Assembly: GCF_039524395.1 (NCBI RefSeq)
Contig: NZ_BAAAGO010000007.1
Reading direction: 5' to 3' (one strand)
Source: Micropruina glycogenica
GTDB lineage: Bacteria; Actinomycetota; Actinomycetes; Propionibacteriales; Propionibacteriaceae
DNA: 64,000 nt
Shown: positions 44,498 to 53,380 of the stretch, in pieces
How the letters are laid out: each line of letters begins with the position of its first letter
How positions within the stretch are numbered: position 1 is the stretch's first letter
Made by a program: the position numbers and the translations under genes
Notes under the pieces: model-generated
Told to the model about the DNA's origin: nothing
The model's input: only the letters and a program-made list of their open reading frames with translations
Database searches by the model: none

Positions 44498-44811
44498 GCC
44501 ATAGCCCGACAAGTCCAGCGCCTAGCCAGGGCTCGGTCCAGAACGGCGCGAAACTCCCTCCCGACAAGGCGTCCAGCTTGATCGTTGGCGCGCAGGCGCC
44601 TAACCTCGCCTGCAGGTGCGTCAACGACTCATCAACCCATGCGATCGACTCTTTCACGGGGAATGAAACCCCACCAATGATGGATGGTCCGTCCACCCCC
44701 GCGGCGGAGCCGGACGGCAGTGACCGAACATGTGTGCTCGGGCATCGCCTGATTACATGAAGATAGCGACGTTGGCTACCGCCGAGAGTTCCCGACGACG
44801 GAAGGTATCCG
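44498..44811. other. Non-coding leader of rny
   Basis: No supportable gene in this 314-bp stretch. GGGGAATGAAACCCC at about 44659-44673 is a small palindrome, and AAGGTATCCG precedes the rny ATG. Nothing else stands out. Confidence 0.4.
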
Positions 44812-46440
44812 ATGGATCCCACGCAGCAACTGCTCGCGATCGTCTCGGTTCTCGCGGTTGTGCTGGTCGGCCTGACCATCGTCGTGGTGTCCATTCTGCG
44901 CAATCAGCAGAAGGCGCAGAAACAGGCTGCGCGTCGCGCAGTCGAGCAAGAGAAGCAAGAACGCAACCGGCTGCAGGCGTTGGTGGCCCGGGTTGATCCG
45001 CTGGCCCGCAAGGCCGAAGGTGACGAGATCATCGCCACCGCCCGGGCCGAGGCCGAACGCGTCCGCACTGAGGCCGAGCGTGCACGCTCCGAGGCCGACA
45101 GCGCCGTACGGGTCGAGCGTGAGCGGGTCGACAAACTGCTGGGCGAGGTTGAACGCCGCGAGCGTCGGGTGGCGCAGCGCGAAGACCAGCACGCCGGCCT
45201 GCAACGCAAGCTCGACGAGCGGCTCGGCGACCTCGAGGTCACGCTGGCCGACCTCGACGCCCGCCGCAGCGATCTCGATGAAGCCGAGGCGCACCAGCGG
45301 CACGAACTCAGCCGCATCGCCGGCATGACGTCGGCCGAGGCGAAGGCAGAGTTGCTCAGCCAGGTCGAGCACGAGGCGCGGCTGCAGGCCGTCCAACTGA
45401 GCCGTGAGATCGAGTCGGACGCCCGTCGCGACGGTGAGCAGAAGGCGCGCCAGATCATTGTCGGCGCCATTCAGCGGCTCGCCACCGAGCAGACCACCGA
45501 GTCGGTGGTCACCACCGTGCCGCTGCCCGGCGACGAGATGAAGGGCCGCATCATCGGCCGCGAGGGCCGCAACATCCGTGCCTTCGAGCAGACCACCGGG
45601 GTGAACGTGATGATCGACGACACCCCCGAGAGCGTGCTGCTGTCGTCGTTCGACCCGGTCCGGCGCGAGGTGGCCCGGCTCACCCTGACCGAACTGGTCG
45701 CCGACGGCCGCATCCACCCGGCCCGCATCGAGGAGGTCTACGAGCGCAGCAAGCGCCGGATCGACGAGATCTGCCTGCGCGCCGCCGAGGATGCGGTCAC
45801 CGAGGTGGGGCTGACCGATCTCGACCCGGGGCTGTTGCCGACGATCGGCGCCCTGCAGTACCGCACGTCGTACGGGCAGAACGTGCTCAAGCACCTGGTC
45901 GAGTGTGCGCACCTGGCCGGCCTGATGGCGTCCGAGCTGCAACTCGATCCGGCGCCGGCCCGCCGGGCGGCGTTCCTGCACGACATCGGCAAGGCGCTCA
46001 CCCACGAGGTGGAGGGCTCGCACGCCAAGGTCGGCGCCGACCTGGCCCGCCGGTTCGGCGAGCACCCCGACATCGTCAACGCCATCGAGGCCCACCACAA
46101 CGAGGTCGAACCCAAGACCGTGATCGCCGTCCTCACCCAGGCCGCCGACGCGATCAGCGGCGGACGGCCCGGCGCCCGGCGCGAGAGCCTCGAGGTGTAC
46201 GTGAAGCGACTGCAGCGCCTGGAGGAGATCGCCCGCGCCCACAAGGGCGTCGACAAGGTCTTCGCGATGCAGGCCGGCCGCGAGATCCGGGTGATGGTGC
46301 AGCCCGAGAACGTCGACGACGCCGCCACCCACGTGATGGCGAAGGAGATCGCCCGCCAGGTCGAGGACGAACTCACCTACCCCGGCACCATCAAGGTCAC
46401 CGTCGTCCGGGAGTCCCGGGTCACCGAGACCGCCCACTGA
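44812..46440 (+). CDS. rny: Ribonuclease Y
   Basis: 542 aa. One N-terminal membrane span (6-27), a long coiled coil (about 35-220, many Glu/Arg/Ala), a KH domain (MKGRIIGREGRNIRAFEQTTGV), and an HD domain (FLHDIGKALTHEVEGSH). It is a membrane-attached endoribonuclease that starts mRNA decay. It closes the recA-recX-rny block. Confidence 0.95.
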   Translation: MDPTQQLLAIVSVLAVVLVGLTIVVVSILRNQQKAQKQAARRAVEQEKQERNRLQALVARVDPLARKAEGDEIIATARAEAERVRTEAERARSEADSAVRVERERVDKLLGEVERRERRVAQREDQHAGLQRKLDERLGDLEVTLADLDARRSDLDEAEAHQRHELSRIAGMTSAEAKAELLSQVEHEARLQAVQLSREIESDARRDGEQKARQIIVGAIQRLATEQTTESVVTTVPLPGDEMKGRIIGREGRNIRAFEQTTGVNVMIDDTPESVLLSSFDPVRREVARLTLTELVADGRIHPARIEEVYERSKRRIDEICLRAAEDAVTEVGLTDLDPGLLPTIGALQYRTSYGQNVLKHLVECAHLAGLMASELQLDPAPARRAAFLHDIGKALTHEVEGSHAKVGADLARRFGEHPDIVNAIEAHHNEVEPKTVIAVLTQAADAISGGRPGARRESLEVYVKRLQRLEEIARAHKGVDKVFAMQAGREIRVMVQPENVDDAATHVMAKEIARQVEDELTYPGTIKVTVVRESRVTETAH

Positions 46441-46473
46441 CCCGGCCGCCGCCGGCCGAGCTCGCCCGCACGT

Positions 46474-46588
46474 CGGGGACGGTTCTCGGACGTTCGATTT
46501 TCGGACGTTGGTGACGGTCCCCGAGATGCGGAATTCGCACGCGAGGAACCGTCCCCGGGTACGGAGATCGAAGGTTGGGGACGGTTCT
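46474..46588. repeat. Family A repeats after rny
   Basis: GGGGACGGTTCTCGGACGTTCG, an inverted GACGGTCCCCGAG, GAGGAACCGTCCCCGGG and TTGGGGACGGTTCTTG. Scattered rather than tandem. They end 8 bp before the MerR-type promoter and mark the left border of the accessory block. Confidence 0.8.
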
Positions 46589-46595
46589 TGCGGGG

Positions 46596-46626
46596 TTGAA
46601 CCTGACGTCGCGTCAGGTTCTAGCGT
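46596..46626 (+). promoter_or_regulatory. MerR-type operator/promoter of the HEAT gene
   Basis: -35 TTGAAC (46596-46601) and -10 TAGCGT (46621-46626) are separated by 19 bp, the over-long spacer of MerR-activated promoters. Within it GAACCTGACG and CGTCAGGTTC form a perfect 10-bp inverted repeat around TCG. The -10 ends 7 nt before the ATG, implying a leaderless mRNA. Confidence 0.85.
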
Positions 46627-46633
46627 CGTCGGC

Positions 46634-48103
46634 ATGACACAGGACACCATCACCGCCGACCGGGTGAGCAGCGCGATCGTGCTGTTGGGGGACGCCGACC
46701 CCGAGGTGCGGCTGCGGGCCGCCGTCGACCTGGGCACCTGGCGGGCGGACGAGGCGGCGCCGGCACTGGTCGCCCGGTTGGGGATCGAGCCGAGCCACGC
46801 CATCCGCGAGACCCTCACCTGGACGCTGCTGCGCATGCCGGAGGTCGCCCGTCCGCTGCTGCGGGCCGCACTCGGCGATCCCAACTGGCTGTCCCGGATG
46901 CAGGCCTGCCACGTGCTGAGCAAGCTCGGCGATCCGGCGGACGCCGAGTACCTGCTGCCGCTGCTCGCCGACCCGGTGGACGCTGTCGCGTCCCGCGCCT
47001 GGTGGGCCGCCGGGCAGACGGGCTCGCCGGCGGTCACCGACGCCCTGGCGGAGCAACTGGGTCGCGGCGACAGCGAGCTGCGCAACTCGCTCAGCATCGC
47101 GTTCGAGGAGTTGCGCGACCTCGGCGTCCCGGCGCTGGCCCGCCGGCTCCGGCACGACGAGATGGCGGGGGTACGCGAGCACGCCGCCGACACCCTCGGG
47201 CTGATCGGCTCCCCGTATGCCGATCCGGCGATCCTGCTGCTGCACGAGGCCACCGCCGATCCTGACGCGATGGTGCGCTTCGCCGCGCTGAACGCGTTGG
47301 GTCAGCTGGACTCGCCGCGGGCGCGCGCCGCCGTCCGTGCGGTGTCGGATTCGGACGATCCGCGGCTGCGGCGTCTCGCGGAACGGCTCGTCCGCCGGCA
47401 CCGGCCCGAGCCGGCTCCGGTCGCCCCGGAGCCTACGGACCGTCCGCTGCCCGCGGGCGTGGTCGCTGCGGCCCCGGGGGTGCTGGTCGAACTCGCGTGC
47501 GAGTCGACCCTGCTGACGCAGAGCCGGATGCTGACCGCGCTGGCCGACCGGGTCGCCACACTTGCCGCAGCCCACCCCGATCTCGACCGGGACGGACTTC
47601 TCGAGGTCGCGCTCCCGGACGGGTCGACGGTGCGGGGCGAGCTCGCCGCCCTGTCGATCCGTGCGGGGGAGGCGATCGATCTCGCCGCCGTAGAGCGCCT
47701 GGACGGCGCCGCGCATGCCGTCCATGCAGCCGCCGACGGATCGCCGGTCGGGGTTCTGCTCGGGCACACCGGAGGCCCCGGTCCGGACACCGACCGGATC
47801 ATCGCCAAGATCCTGCTGCAGGTGGCCGTCTGCGCACCTCGGTCGGTCGCGACCGGCGATGTACCCGCCCGGGTCTGGGACGGCGTGCGCGCGGCGGCAG
47901 ACGACCGGGCGCGGGCCGACGGCCTGACGGGCGCCCTGGCGGAGCGGGCCGTCGCCGGGGCCATGGCCGACTATGCGGCGCGGCACGTGTTGCTGCAGCA
48001 GGTGAGCATCACCGACCCCGGCGGCACGATCGACGCCCTGTTGTACGGCCGGGGGATCCGGCTCACCGGCTTCCGCCGGCTGACCGCAGGCGATCGGCGC
48101 TGA
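46634..48103 (+). CDS. HEAT-repeat protein under MerR-type control
   Basis: 489 aa from ATG 46634. Residues about 10-265 are eight or so HEAT-type helix pairs (DADPEVRLRAAVDLGTW, DPVDAVASRAWWAAGQTG, DPDAMVRFAALNALGQL). After a Pro-rich linker, the C-terminal 200 residues form another domain; LLEVALPDGSTVRGELAALSIRAGEAIDLAA loosely recalls an HPr-like fold but lacks its His. The function is unknown. Its 3' end overlaps the convergent MerR-HEAT gene by 41 bp. Codon habits differ from the core genes. Confidence 0.82.
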   Translation: MTQDTITADRVSSAIVLLGDADPEVRLRAAVDLGTWRADEAAPALVARLGIEPSHAIRETLTWTLLRMPEVARPLLRAALGDPNWLSRMQACHVLSKLGDPADAEYLLPLLADPVDAVASRAWWAAGQTGSPAVTDALAEQLGRGDSELRNSLSIAFEELRDLGVPALARRLRHDEMAGVREHAADTLGLIGSPYADPAILLLHEATADPDAMVRFAALNALGQLDSPRARAAVRAVSDSDDPRLRRLAERLVRRHRPEPAPVAPEPTDRPLPAGVVAAAPGVLVELACESTLLTQSRMLTALADRVATLAAAHPDLDRDGLLEVALPDGSTVRGELAALSIRAGEAIDLAAVERLDGAAHAVHAAADGSPVGVLLGHTGGPGPDTDRIIAKILLQVAVCAPRSVATGDVPARVWDGVRAAADDRARADGLTGALAERAVAGAMADYAARHVLLQQVSITDPGGTIDALLYGRGIRLTGFRRLTAGDRR

Positions 48104-49160
48104 TCCGGCGGGCCAGGGCCACCAGGTGCGGGTCATCGGACGCCGCGGCGCGGGCGATCGCGGCCTCGGCGGCCTCACCGCGCACCTCGGCCAGCGCGAA
48201 CACCGCGGCCAGGCGCACCTGCCGGTCGCCGTCGTCGGCCCGCGCGACCAGTGCCGAGGTGGCCGCGGGTCCGTCGAGCTGCTCGAGCACCTCGACGGCC
48301 CGGGTCCGGGCCCTCGGATCCGCGGGGGGAGCGAGCGCGAGTGCCGCGGCGGCGACGTCGCCGAAGCGGATCAGGGCATCGGTGACGGCGGCCCCGAGCG
48401 GTTCGTCGGGGGTGCCGAGCAGGTCGATCAGATCCGGCAGGGCGCGTTCGTCGCCGAGCCGTCCCAGCGCGGTGACCGCCGCCGCCCGGATCGCCGGCTC
48501 GGGATCGTCCAGCAGTGTCTTCAGGGCGGGCACCGCATCGCGCTCGCCCAGCTTGTCCAGGGCATGCACGATGTGCAGCCGGACCCCGGGTCGCGCGCCG
48601 CCGAGCAGGTCGATCAGCGGCGCGACCGCGGGGCGTCCGTGCCGCGCCACCGCCCACACCAGCACCCCCAGCACGTCCGGATCGGTCTCGGCCGCGATGC
48701 GCTCGATCAGCACCGGCAGCGGGATCGGGTCGGCGTCCAGGGCTGCGCGCACCCGGACGGTCGCCTCCGGATGCCGCAGCCGGGCGATCAGGGCGATGGT
48801 GTCGAGCAGCTCCGGCCAGGCGGCCTCGTTGCCCGCGCGCAGCACCCGGAGCCGGTCGAGCAGCTGCCGCTGCAGCGCGATCTGTTCGGTCAACCGGGCG
48901 ATGTGCTGGTCCAGCACCAGGTTCGGGTCGAACCCGGGATCGTCCAGTGCCGCCTGCACCTCGGCGAGGCTGAGCCCGAGCGACCGCAGGTGCTGGATGT
49001 CGAGCAGCCGTCGCAGGTCGGACGGCGTGTACAGCCGGTGGTCGCCCCAGCTGCGCTCGCTCGGCACCAGCAGCCCGAGCCGGTCGTAGTGGTGCAGTGC
49101 CCGCACGGTCAGCCCGGTGCGACGCGCCACCTCACCGATCCGCAGCCAACCGTCGTCCAT
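48063..49160 (-). CDS. MerR regulator fused to HEAT repeats
   Basis: 365 aa. An N-terminal MerR winged helix (RIGEVARRTGLTVRALHHYDRLGLL, then DLRRLLDIQHLRSLGLSLAEVQAAL) and a dimerisation coiled coil (about 80-115) are followed by roughly 250 residues of HEAT repeats (DPEPAIRAAAVTALGRLGDERALPDLIDLL). Using HEAT repeats as the sensor part of a MerR protein is unusual. The only MerR-type operator seen nearby is in front of the convergent HEAT gene, so that gene is the likely target. Confidence 0.85.
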   Translation of the reverse strand: MDDGWLRIGEVARRTGLTVRALHHYDRLGLLVPSERSWGDHRLYTPSDLRRLLDIQHLRSLGLSLAEVQAALDDPGFDPNLVLDQHIARLTEQIALQRQLLDRLRVLRAGNEAAWPELLDTIALIARLRHPEATVRVRAALDADPIPLPVLIERIAAETDPDVLGVLVWAVARHGRPAVAPLIDLLGGARPGVRLHIVHALDKLGERDAVPALKTLLDDPEPAIRAAAVTALGRLGDERALPDLIDLLGTPDEPLGAAVTDALIRFGDVAAAALALAPPADPRARTRAVEVLEQLDGPAATSALVARADDGDRQVRLAAVFALAEVRGEAAEAAIARAAASDDPHLVALARRISADRLRSAGGSR

Positions 49161-49303
49161 GGACGCCGAGGCTACGCCCCGGAGGCGAACCCGCGGAAAA
49201 CACCGGCCAGGTGACCCGGGTACGGCCAGTCCCGGTGTTGATCAGCGCTTCCTCGGCCGCGGCCGGCGTGGGTGCGACCGTGAGGAGTCAGCGCCTTCCC
49301 GGC

Positions 49304-49867
49304 TCAGGAACCCGGCGCGGTCCAGTGCGGGTCGCGTCCGAGGCGGGCGAGCAGCCGCTCGACCGGGGTGGCGCCGTCCGGAATCGGGAGTGCCGGCGCG
49401 CAGACGCCGGGCGAGTGCAGCGCGGCTCCCCAGCCGTCGGCGATAGCGCCGAGGGTGCGGGCGTCGTCATCGGTGATCGGGCCGTCCTGGCCGGTGGCGC
49501 GGGCGATGTCCCAGCCGTGCACGACCAGGTCCCAGCCGTAGAAGTCGGCCATGGTGTCGCCGATGGTGGTCGGTCCGAAGTAGCCGTCGTAGGGGCGCTC
49601 GGCCACGCCGCCGGTCGCCAACGCCTGCGCGACATCGCTGAGGTGCGCCCGCCAGGCCTCCGCGGGATCGTTCGTCGCCGGCGGTGTGGTGTCGAGCAGC
49701 CCGTGTCTGACCAAGAAGTCGCGTTCGGTGTCGATCACGTGGCGGACGACGTCCGCGGCCGTCCAGCCCTCGCAGGGACTGGGGTCGTCCCAGCGGCTGC
49801 CCACGCCCGCCACGATCCGGCTGAAACGATCGGCGCGGCCGGTGAAGATGGTGATGGTGTTCGTCAT
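49304..49867 (-). CDS. TIGR03086-family (DinB-like) metal-binding protein
   Basis: 187 aa from ATG 49867. An N-terminal DinB-like four-helix part with SPCEGWTAADVVRHVIDTERDFLVRHG and a later FYGWDLVVHGWDIARATG supplies the metal-binding His pattern. Such proteins belong to the mycothiol-dependent maleylpyruvate isomerase superfamily. The exact reaction is unknown. It is divergent from the AraC gene with a 51-bp gap. Confidence 0.85.
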   Translation of the reverse strand: MTNTITIFTGRADRFSRIVAGVGSRWDDPSPCEGWTAADVVRHVIDTERDFLVRHGLLDTTPPATNDPAEAWRAHLSDVAQALATGGVAERPYDGYFGPTTIGDTMADFYGWDLVVHGWDIARATGQDGPITDDDARTLGAIADGWGAALHSPGVCAPALPIPDGATPVERLLARLGRDPHWTAPGS

Positions 49868-49918
49868 GTGCCCCAGGCTAGGAAGACAGCCGCGACGAGC
49901 CTTGTGATAATCCGACAC

Positions 49919-50749
49919 ATGCCCGATCCGTCTGCTGGAACCGGACGCCGCGTCGACCCGGTCGATCGCGCCCACCTGACGTCGGCAGCGCGACCGTCGC
50001 CGCCGATCCACCGGTACGCGCCGTCCGCCGTGCTGGCGGACCTGGTCGCCCGGTACTGGATCCCGGTCTGGTCGCTGACCGCGCCGACGACCCAGAGCAC
50101 GCTGCAGTACCCGGTCTGCCTGATCGTGGTGAGCGATAGCTACGCGCGGTTCTACGGCGTCGCCCGCGGCCTCTCCCGGGTGACGCTCGACGGTGACGGC
50201 TGGGCGGTCGGCGTGCTGTTCCGTCCCGCCGCCGGACGCCTGCTGCTCGGTCGTCCGGTCAGCGAGCTGACTGACGCCCACCTCGAGCTGGCCTCGTTGC
50301 CCTCAATCGACGGAGCGGCGCTCGCCGCGCGGGTCACGGCCTCGATGACCCCTGATCCGGCCGCCCCGGCCAGCCACCGGGCGGCCATCGCCGCCTACGA
50401 GGACGTCCTCGGCGCCCTGCTGCCCGTCGACGGCCCGGGTCTGCTGATCAACCGGGTCATCGACTGGTTGACCGAGCATCCCGCGGTGACCCGGGTGTCC
50501 GAGGTGGCCGAGGCGTTCGCGATGACCGAGCGCAGCCTGCAGCGGCTGGTCGTCGACCGGGTCGGGCTTACCCCCAAGTGGCTGATCCAGCGGCGCCGGC
50601 TGCACGACGCCGTTACCCGGCTCAAGGCGGGGGCGGCCTCACTCTCCGACCTGGCGGCGGAACTCGGCTACGCCGACCAGGCGCACTTCACCAAAGACTT
50701 CCGTGCCGTCACCGGCCTCACCCCCGGGCAGTACCTGGCCGAGCAATGA
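49919..50749 (+). CDS. AraC-family transcriptional regulator
   Basis: 276 aa. An N-terminal DUF6597-like sensor (about 25-130) is followed by a C-terminal double HTH (VSEVAEAFAMTERSLQRLVVDRVGLTPKWLIQRRRL, then DLAAELGYADQAHFTKDFRAVTGLTPGQY). It probably controls the divergent TIGR03086 gene and perhaps the VOC gene just beyond its 3' end. Confidence 0.88.
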   Translation: MPDPSAGTGRRVDPVDRAHLTSAARPSPPIHRYAPSAVLADLVARYWIPVWSLTAPTTQSTLQYPVCLIVVSDSYARFYGVARGLSRVTLDGDGWAVGVLFRPAAGRLLLGRPVSELTDAHLELASLPSIDGAALAARVTASMTPDPAAPASHRAAIAAYEDVLGALLPVDGPGLLINRVIDWLTEHPAVTRVSEVAEAFAMTERSLQRLVVDRVGLTPKWLIQRRRLHDAVTRLKAGAASLSDLAAELGYADQAHFTKDFRAVTGLTPGQYLAEQ

Positions 50750-50760
50750 GTCGTGGGGTT

Positions 50761-51180
50761 TCACTCAGCAGCCGTAGGTCGTGCCCAGCCACGGGGACGC
50801 CACTGCGACGGCCCGGCCACCACGACCAGGTAGCCGTCCGGGTCGCGCAGCCAGATCTCGGACTGCCGGGCATTGGGGTTGACGTGCGGTTCGGTCTGCA
50901 CCTTTGCCCCGGACGCCCGTACCCGCGCCACGGCGGCGTCGAAGTCGTCGACCTCGAACCAGAGCGCGACCCCGTTGCCCAGCGTGGCCCCCGGATCGGC
51001 CAGGTAGCCGTGATGATCCTCGACGTCGGTGCGATGCAGCTGCAGCAGGAGCTCGCCGTCGACGAGGATCTGCTCGTACTCGTCGCCGCCGTGCCCGCTG
51101 GCACCACCGAGCACGGCGCAGTACCAGGCACTGGACGCCGGCACGTCGGCAACGCAGACGAGGGTCTGATTCCAGATCAT
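50761..51180 (-). CDS. VOC (glyoxalase/bleomycin resistance) family protein
   Basis: 139 aa. Paired beta-alpha-beta-beta-beta modules: LVCVADVPASSAWYCAVLGG and LWFEVDDFDAAVARVRASGAKV, ending in IWLRDPDGYLVVVAGP. Small metal-dependent enzyme or binding protein; the substrate is unknown. It is convergent with the AraC gene and is the last gene of the accessory block before miaB. Confidence 0.88.
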   Translation of the reverse strand: MIWNQTLVCVADVPASSAWYCAVLGGASGHGGDEYEQILVDGELLLQLHRTDVEDHHGYLADPGATLGNGVALWFEVDDFDAAVARVRASGAKVQTEPHVNPNARQSEIWLRDPDGYLVVVAGPSQWRPRGWARPTAAE

Positions 51181-51286
51181 CCACCGATCATCCTCCGCAT
51201 CCGCCCCTCCCCGGAAGCCGGTTGGGTCGGGTCGTTCCCCAGGGCTGCGGCGCTCACCGACTCAGCCGGTAAGCTAACGCCCCGAG

Positions 51287-52747
51287 ATGACGACTACCGC
51301 CCAGACCCGCACCTACCAGGTGGTCACCTACGGCTGCCAGATGAACGTTCACGACTCCGAACGGATCGCTGGGCTGCTCGAAGACGCCGGTTACGCCCCC
51401 CACCCCGAGGGCGAGCAAGCCGATCTGGTCGTGTTCAACACCTGCGCGGTCAGAGAGAACGCCGACAACCGGCTCTACGGCAACCTCGGGCACCTGGCGC
51501 CGGTGAAGGCATCGCACCCGGGCATGCAGATAGCGGTCGGCGGCTGCATGGCGCAGAAGGACCGCGACACCATCACGAACCGCGCCCCCTGGGTCGACGT
51601 GGTGTTCGGCACCCACAACATCGGCAAGCTGCCGATTCTGCTCGAGCGGGCACGCATCGAGCAGGAGGCGCAGGTCGAGATCGTCGAGGCATTGGAGGCC
51701 TTTCCGTCCACGCTGCCAGCCCGGCGCGAGTCGCCCTACTCGGCGTGGGTGTCGATCAGCGTGGGCTGCAACAACACCTGCACGTTCTGCATCGTGCCGC
51801 AGTTGCGCGGCAAAGAGACCGATCGCCGTCCGGGTGACGTGCTGGCCGAGATTCAGGCCCTGGTGGACGACGGGGTGCAAGAGATCACCCTGCTGGGCCA
51901 GAACGTGAACACCTACGGTGTCGAGTTCGGCGACCGGCTCGCGTTCGGCAAGCTGCTGCGCGCGTGCGGCACGATCGACGGCCTCGAGCGCGTCCGGTTC
52001 ACCTCGCCGCACCCGGCCGCCTTCACCGACGACGTCATCGCCGCCATGGCCGAAACGCCCAACGTGATGCCCAGCCTGCACATGCCGCTGCAATCGGGCT
52101 CTGACAAGGTGCTCAAGGCGATGCGCCGGTCGTACCGATCGGAGCGCTACCTCGGCATCATCGAACGGGTGCGCGCCGCCATGCCGCACGCCGCGATCAC
52201 CACCGACATCATCGTCGGCTTTCCGGGCGAAACCGAAGCCGACTTCGCCGAAACCCTACGGGTGGCCGAGGCGTCACGGTTCGCGGCGGCATTCACCTTT
52301 CAGTACTCGATCAGGCCAGGTACGCCCGCGGCGACCATGCCCGGCCAGGTGCCCAAGCAGGTCGTGCAAGAGCGTTACGAGCGGCTCGTCGAGCTGGTCG
52401 GCGACCTGGCGTGGCGCGAGAACAAGTCGCTGGTCGGCACCGAGGTCGAGGTCATGTTCGCCGCCGGCGAGGGCAGAAAGGACGCCGCCACCGCCCGGGT
52501 GTCGGGCCGCGCCCGCGACAACCGGCTGGTGCACGTGAGTGTGCCGGAGGGGGCAGAGCGTCCGCGCCCGGGTGATCTGGGCGTGGCCGAGATCACCTAC
52601 GCCGCCCCGCATCATCTGGTGGCCGACGGGGGAGTGAGGGGTCTGCGGCGCACCCGCGGCGGTGACGCCTGGGATGCCCGCAACACCCCGCAGAAGCGTC
52701 TGGTCGGCCTCGGCCTGCCCACGCGCGCCGCAGCCGCGGCTGGTTGA
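51287..52747 (+). CDS. miaB: tRNA-2-methylthio-N6-dimethylallyladenosine synthase MiaB
   Basis: 486 aa. Auxiliary cluster Cys are in TYGCQMN, NTCAVRENA and GGCMAQK; radical SAM Cys in CNNTCTFCIVPQLRGKE; a TRAM domain at the C-terminus. It methylthiolates i6A37 made by MiaA (58106). TAAGCT sits 11 nt before the ATG. rny-miaB are separated here by the accessory block. Confidence 0.97.
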   Translation: MTTTAQTRTYQVVTYGCQMNVHDSERIAGLLEDAGYAPHPEGEQADLVVFNTCAVRENADNRLYGNLGHLAPVKASHPGMQIAVGGCMAQKDRDTITNRAPWVDVVFGTHNIGKLPILLERARIEQEAQVEIVEALEAFPSTLPARRESPYSAWVSISVGCNNTCTFCIVPQLRGKETDRRPGDVLAEIQALVDDGVQEITLLGQNVNTYGVEFGDRLAFGKLLRACGTIDGLERVRFTSPHPAAFTDDVIAAMAETPNVMPSLHMPLQSGSDKVLKAMRRSYRSERYLGIIERVRAAMPHAAITTDIIVGFPGETEADFAETLRVAEASRFAAAFTFQYSIRPGTPAATMPGQVPKQVVQERYERLVELVGDLAWRENKSLVGTEVEVMFAAGEGRKDAATARVSGRARDNRLVHVSVPEGAERPRPGDLGVAEITYAAPHHLVADGGVRGLRRTRGGDAWDARNTPQKRLVGLGLPTRAAAAAG

Positions 52748-52808
52748 CCGGCGGGGCCGGTGCCGCCACCATCGGCCGCTAGCCTGACGTGGTCGAGAGG
52801 AGCCACCC

Positions 52809-53288
52809 ATGATGACCTTGATGAACCTTGTGTACGCGTTGCCCCTTGTGATCGCGTTGGTGATCGCCGGAGCCGTGGTGCATGGACGGGTGATGGGCAC
52901 GGCCCGCACGCTGATGTGGAGTGGTATCGCGGCGGTGTGTCTGACCCGGTTGGCGGGAATGTTCCTGCCAGCGCTCGTCACCGGTGGGTCGATGGTGGCG
53001 TACGGGGTCGCCAACCTGATTCTGAACGTGCTGGCCACGGTGGGCATCGTGCTGCTGGTGGTCGCCGTCGGGGTGGCCGCGCGGGCAGTCCCGGGCGGCG
53101 GTGCGTACCCGGGTCCGCAGAGTTGGCAGCAGTCCGGTAGCGAAACAACGGGCTTTCCGACCCTCGGCGCAAGCCAGCCGAATCAGTACCCACAGGCCAG
53201 TAGGTATGGACACTCGCAGCCGTCGAACCCGCAGGCGCCGCAGCAGACCGACTGGACGAATCCGGGCGGTTACGGCCACCGGCCCTGA
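52809..53288 (+). CDS. Small membrane protein with Pro/Gln-rich tail
   Basis: 159 aa. GAGAGGAG precedes the ATG. Three membrane spans (about 5-24, 35-57, 63-92) are followed by a hydrophilic tail of 65 residues rich in Gln, Pro, Ser and Gly (PNQYPQASRYGHSQPSNP). No family recognised. Confidence 0.75.
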   Translation: MMTLMNLVYALPLVIALVIAGAVVHGRVMGTARTLMWSGIAAVCLTRLAGMFLPALVTGGSMVAYGVANLILNVLATVGIVLLVVAVGVAARAVPGGGAYPGPQSWQQSGSETTGFPTLGASQPNQYPQASRYGHSQPSNPQAPQQTDWTNPGGYGHRP

Positions 53289-53380
53289 CAATCTCGCATC
53301 GGTTCAGGCACGGTTCCCTCGACGCATGAGGACGGTGCCGGGCCGCCGACAAGTCGACGCCCAGACCTCCGTGCCGTCCG

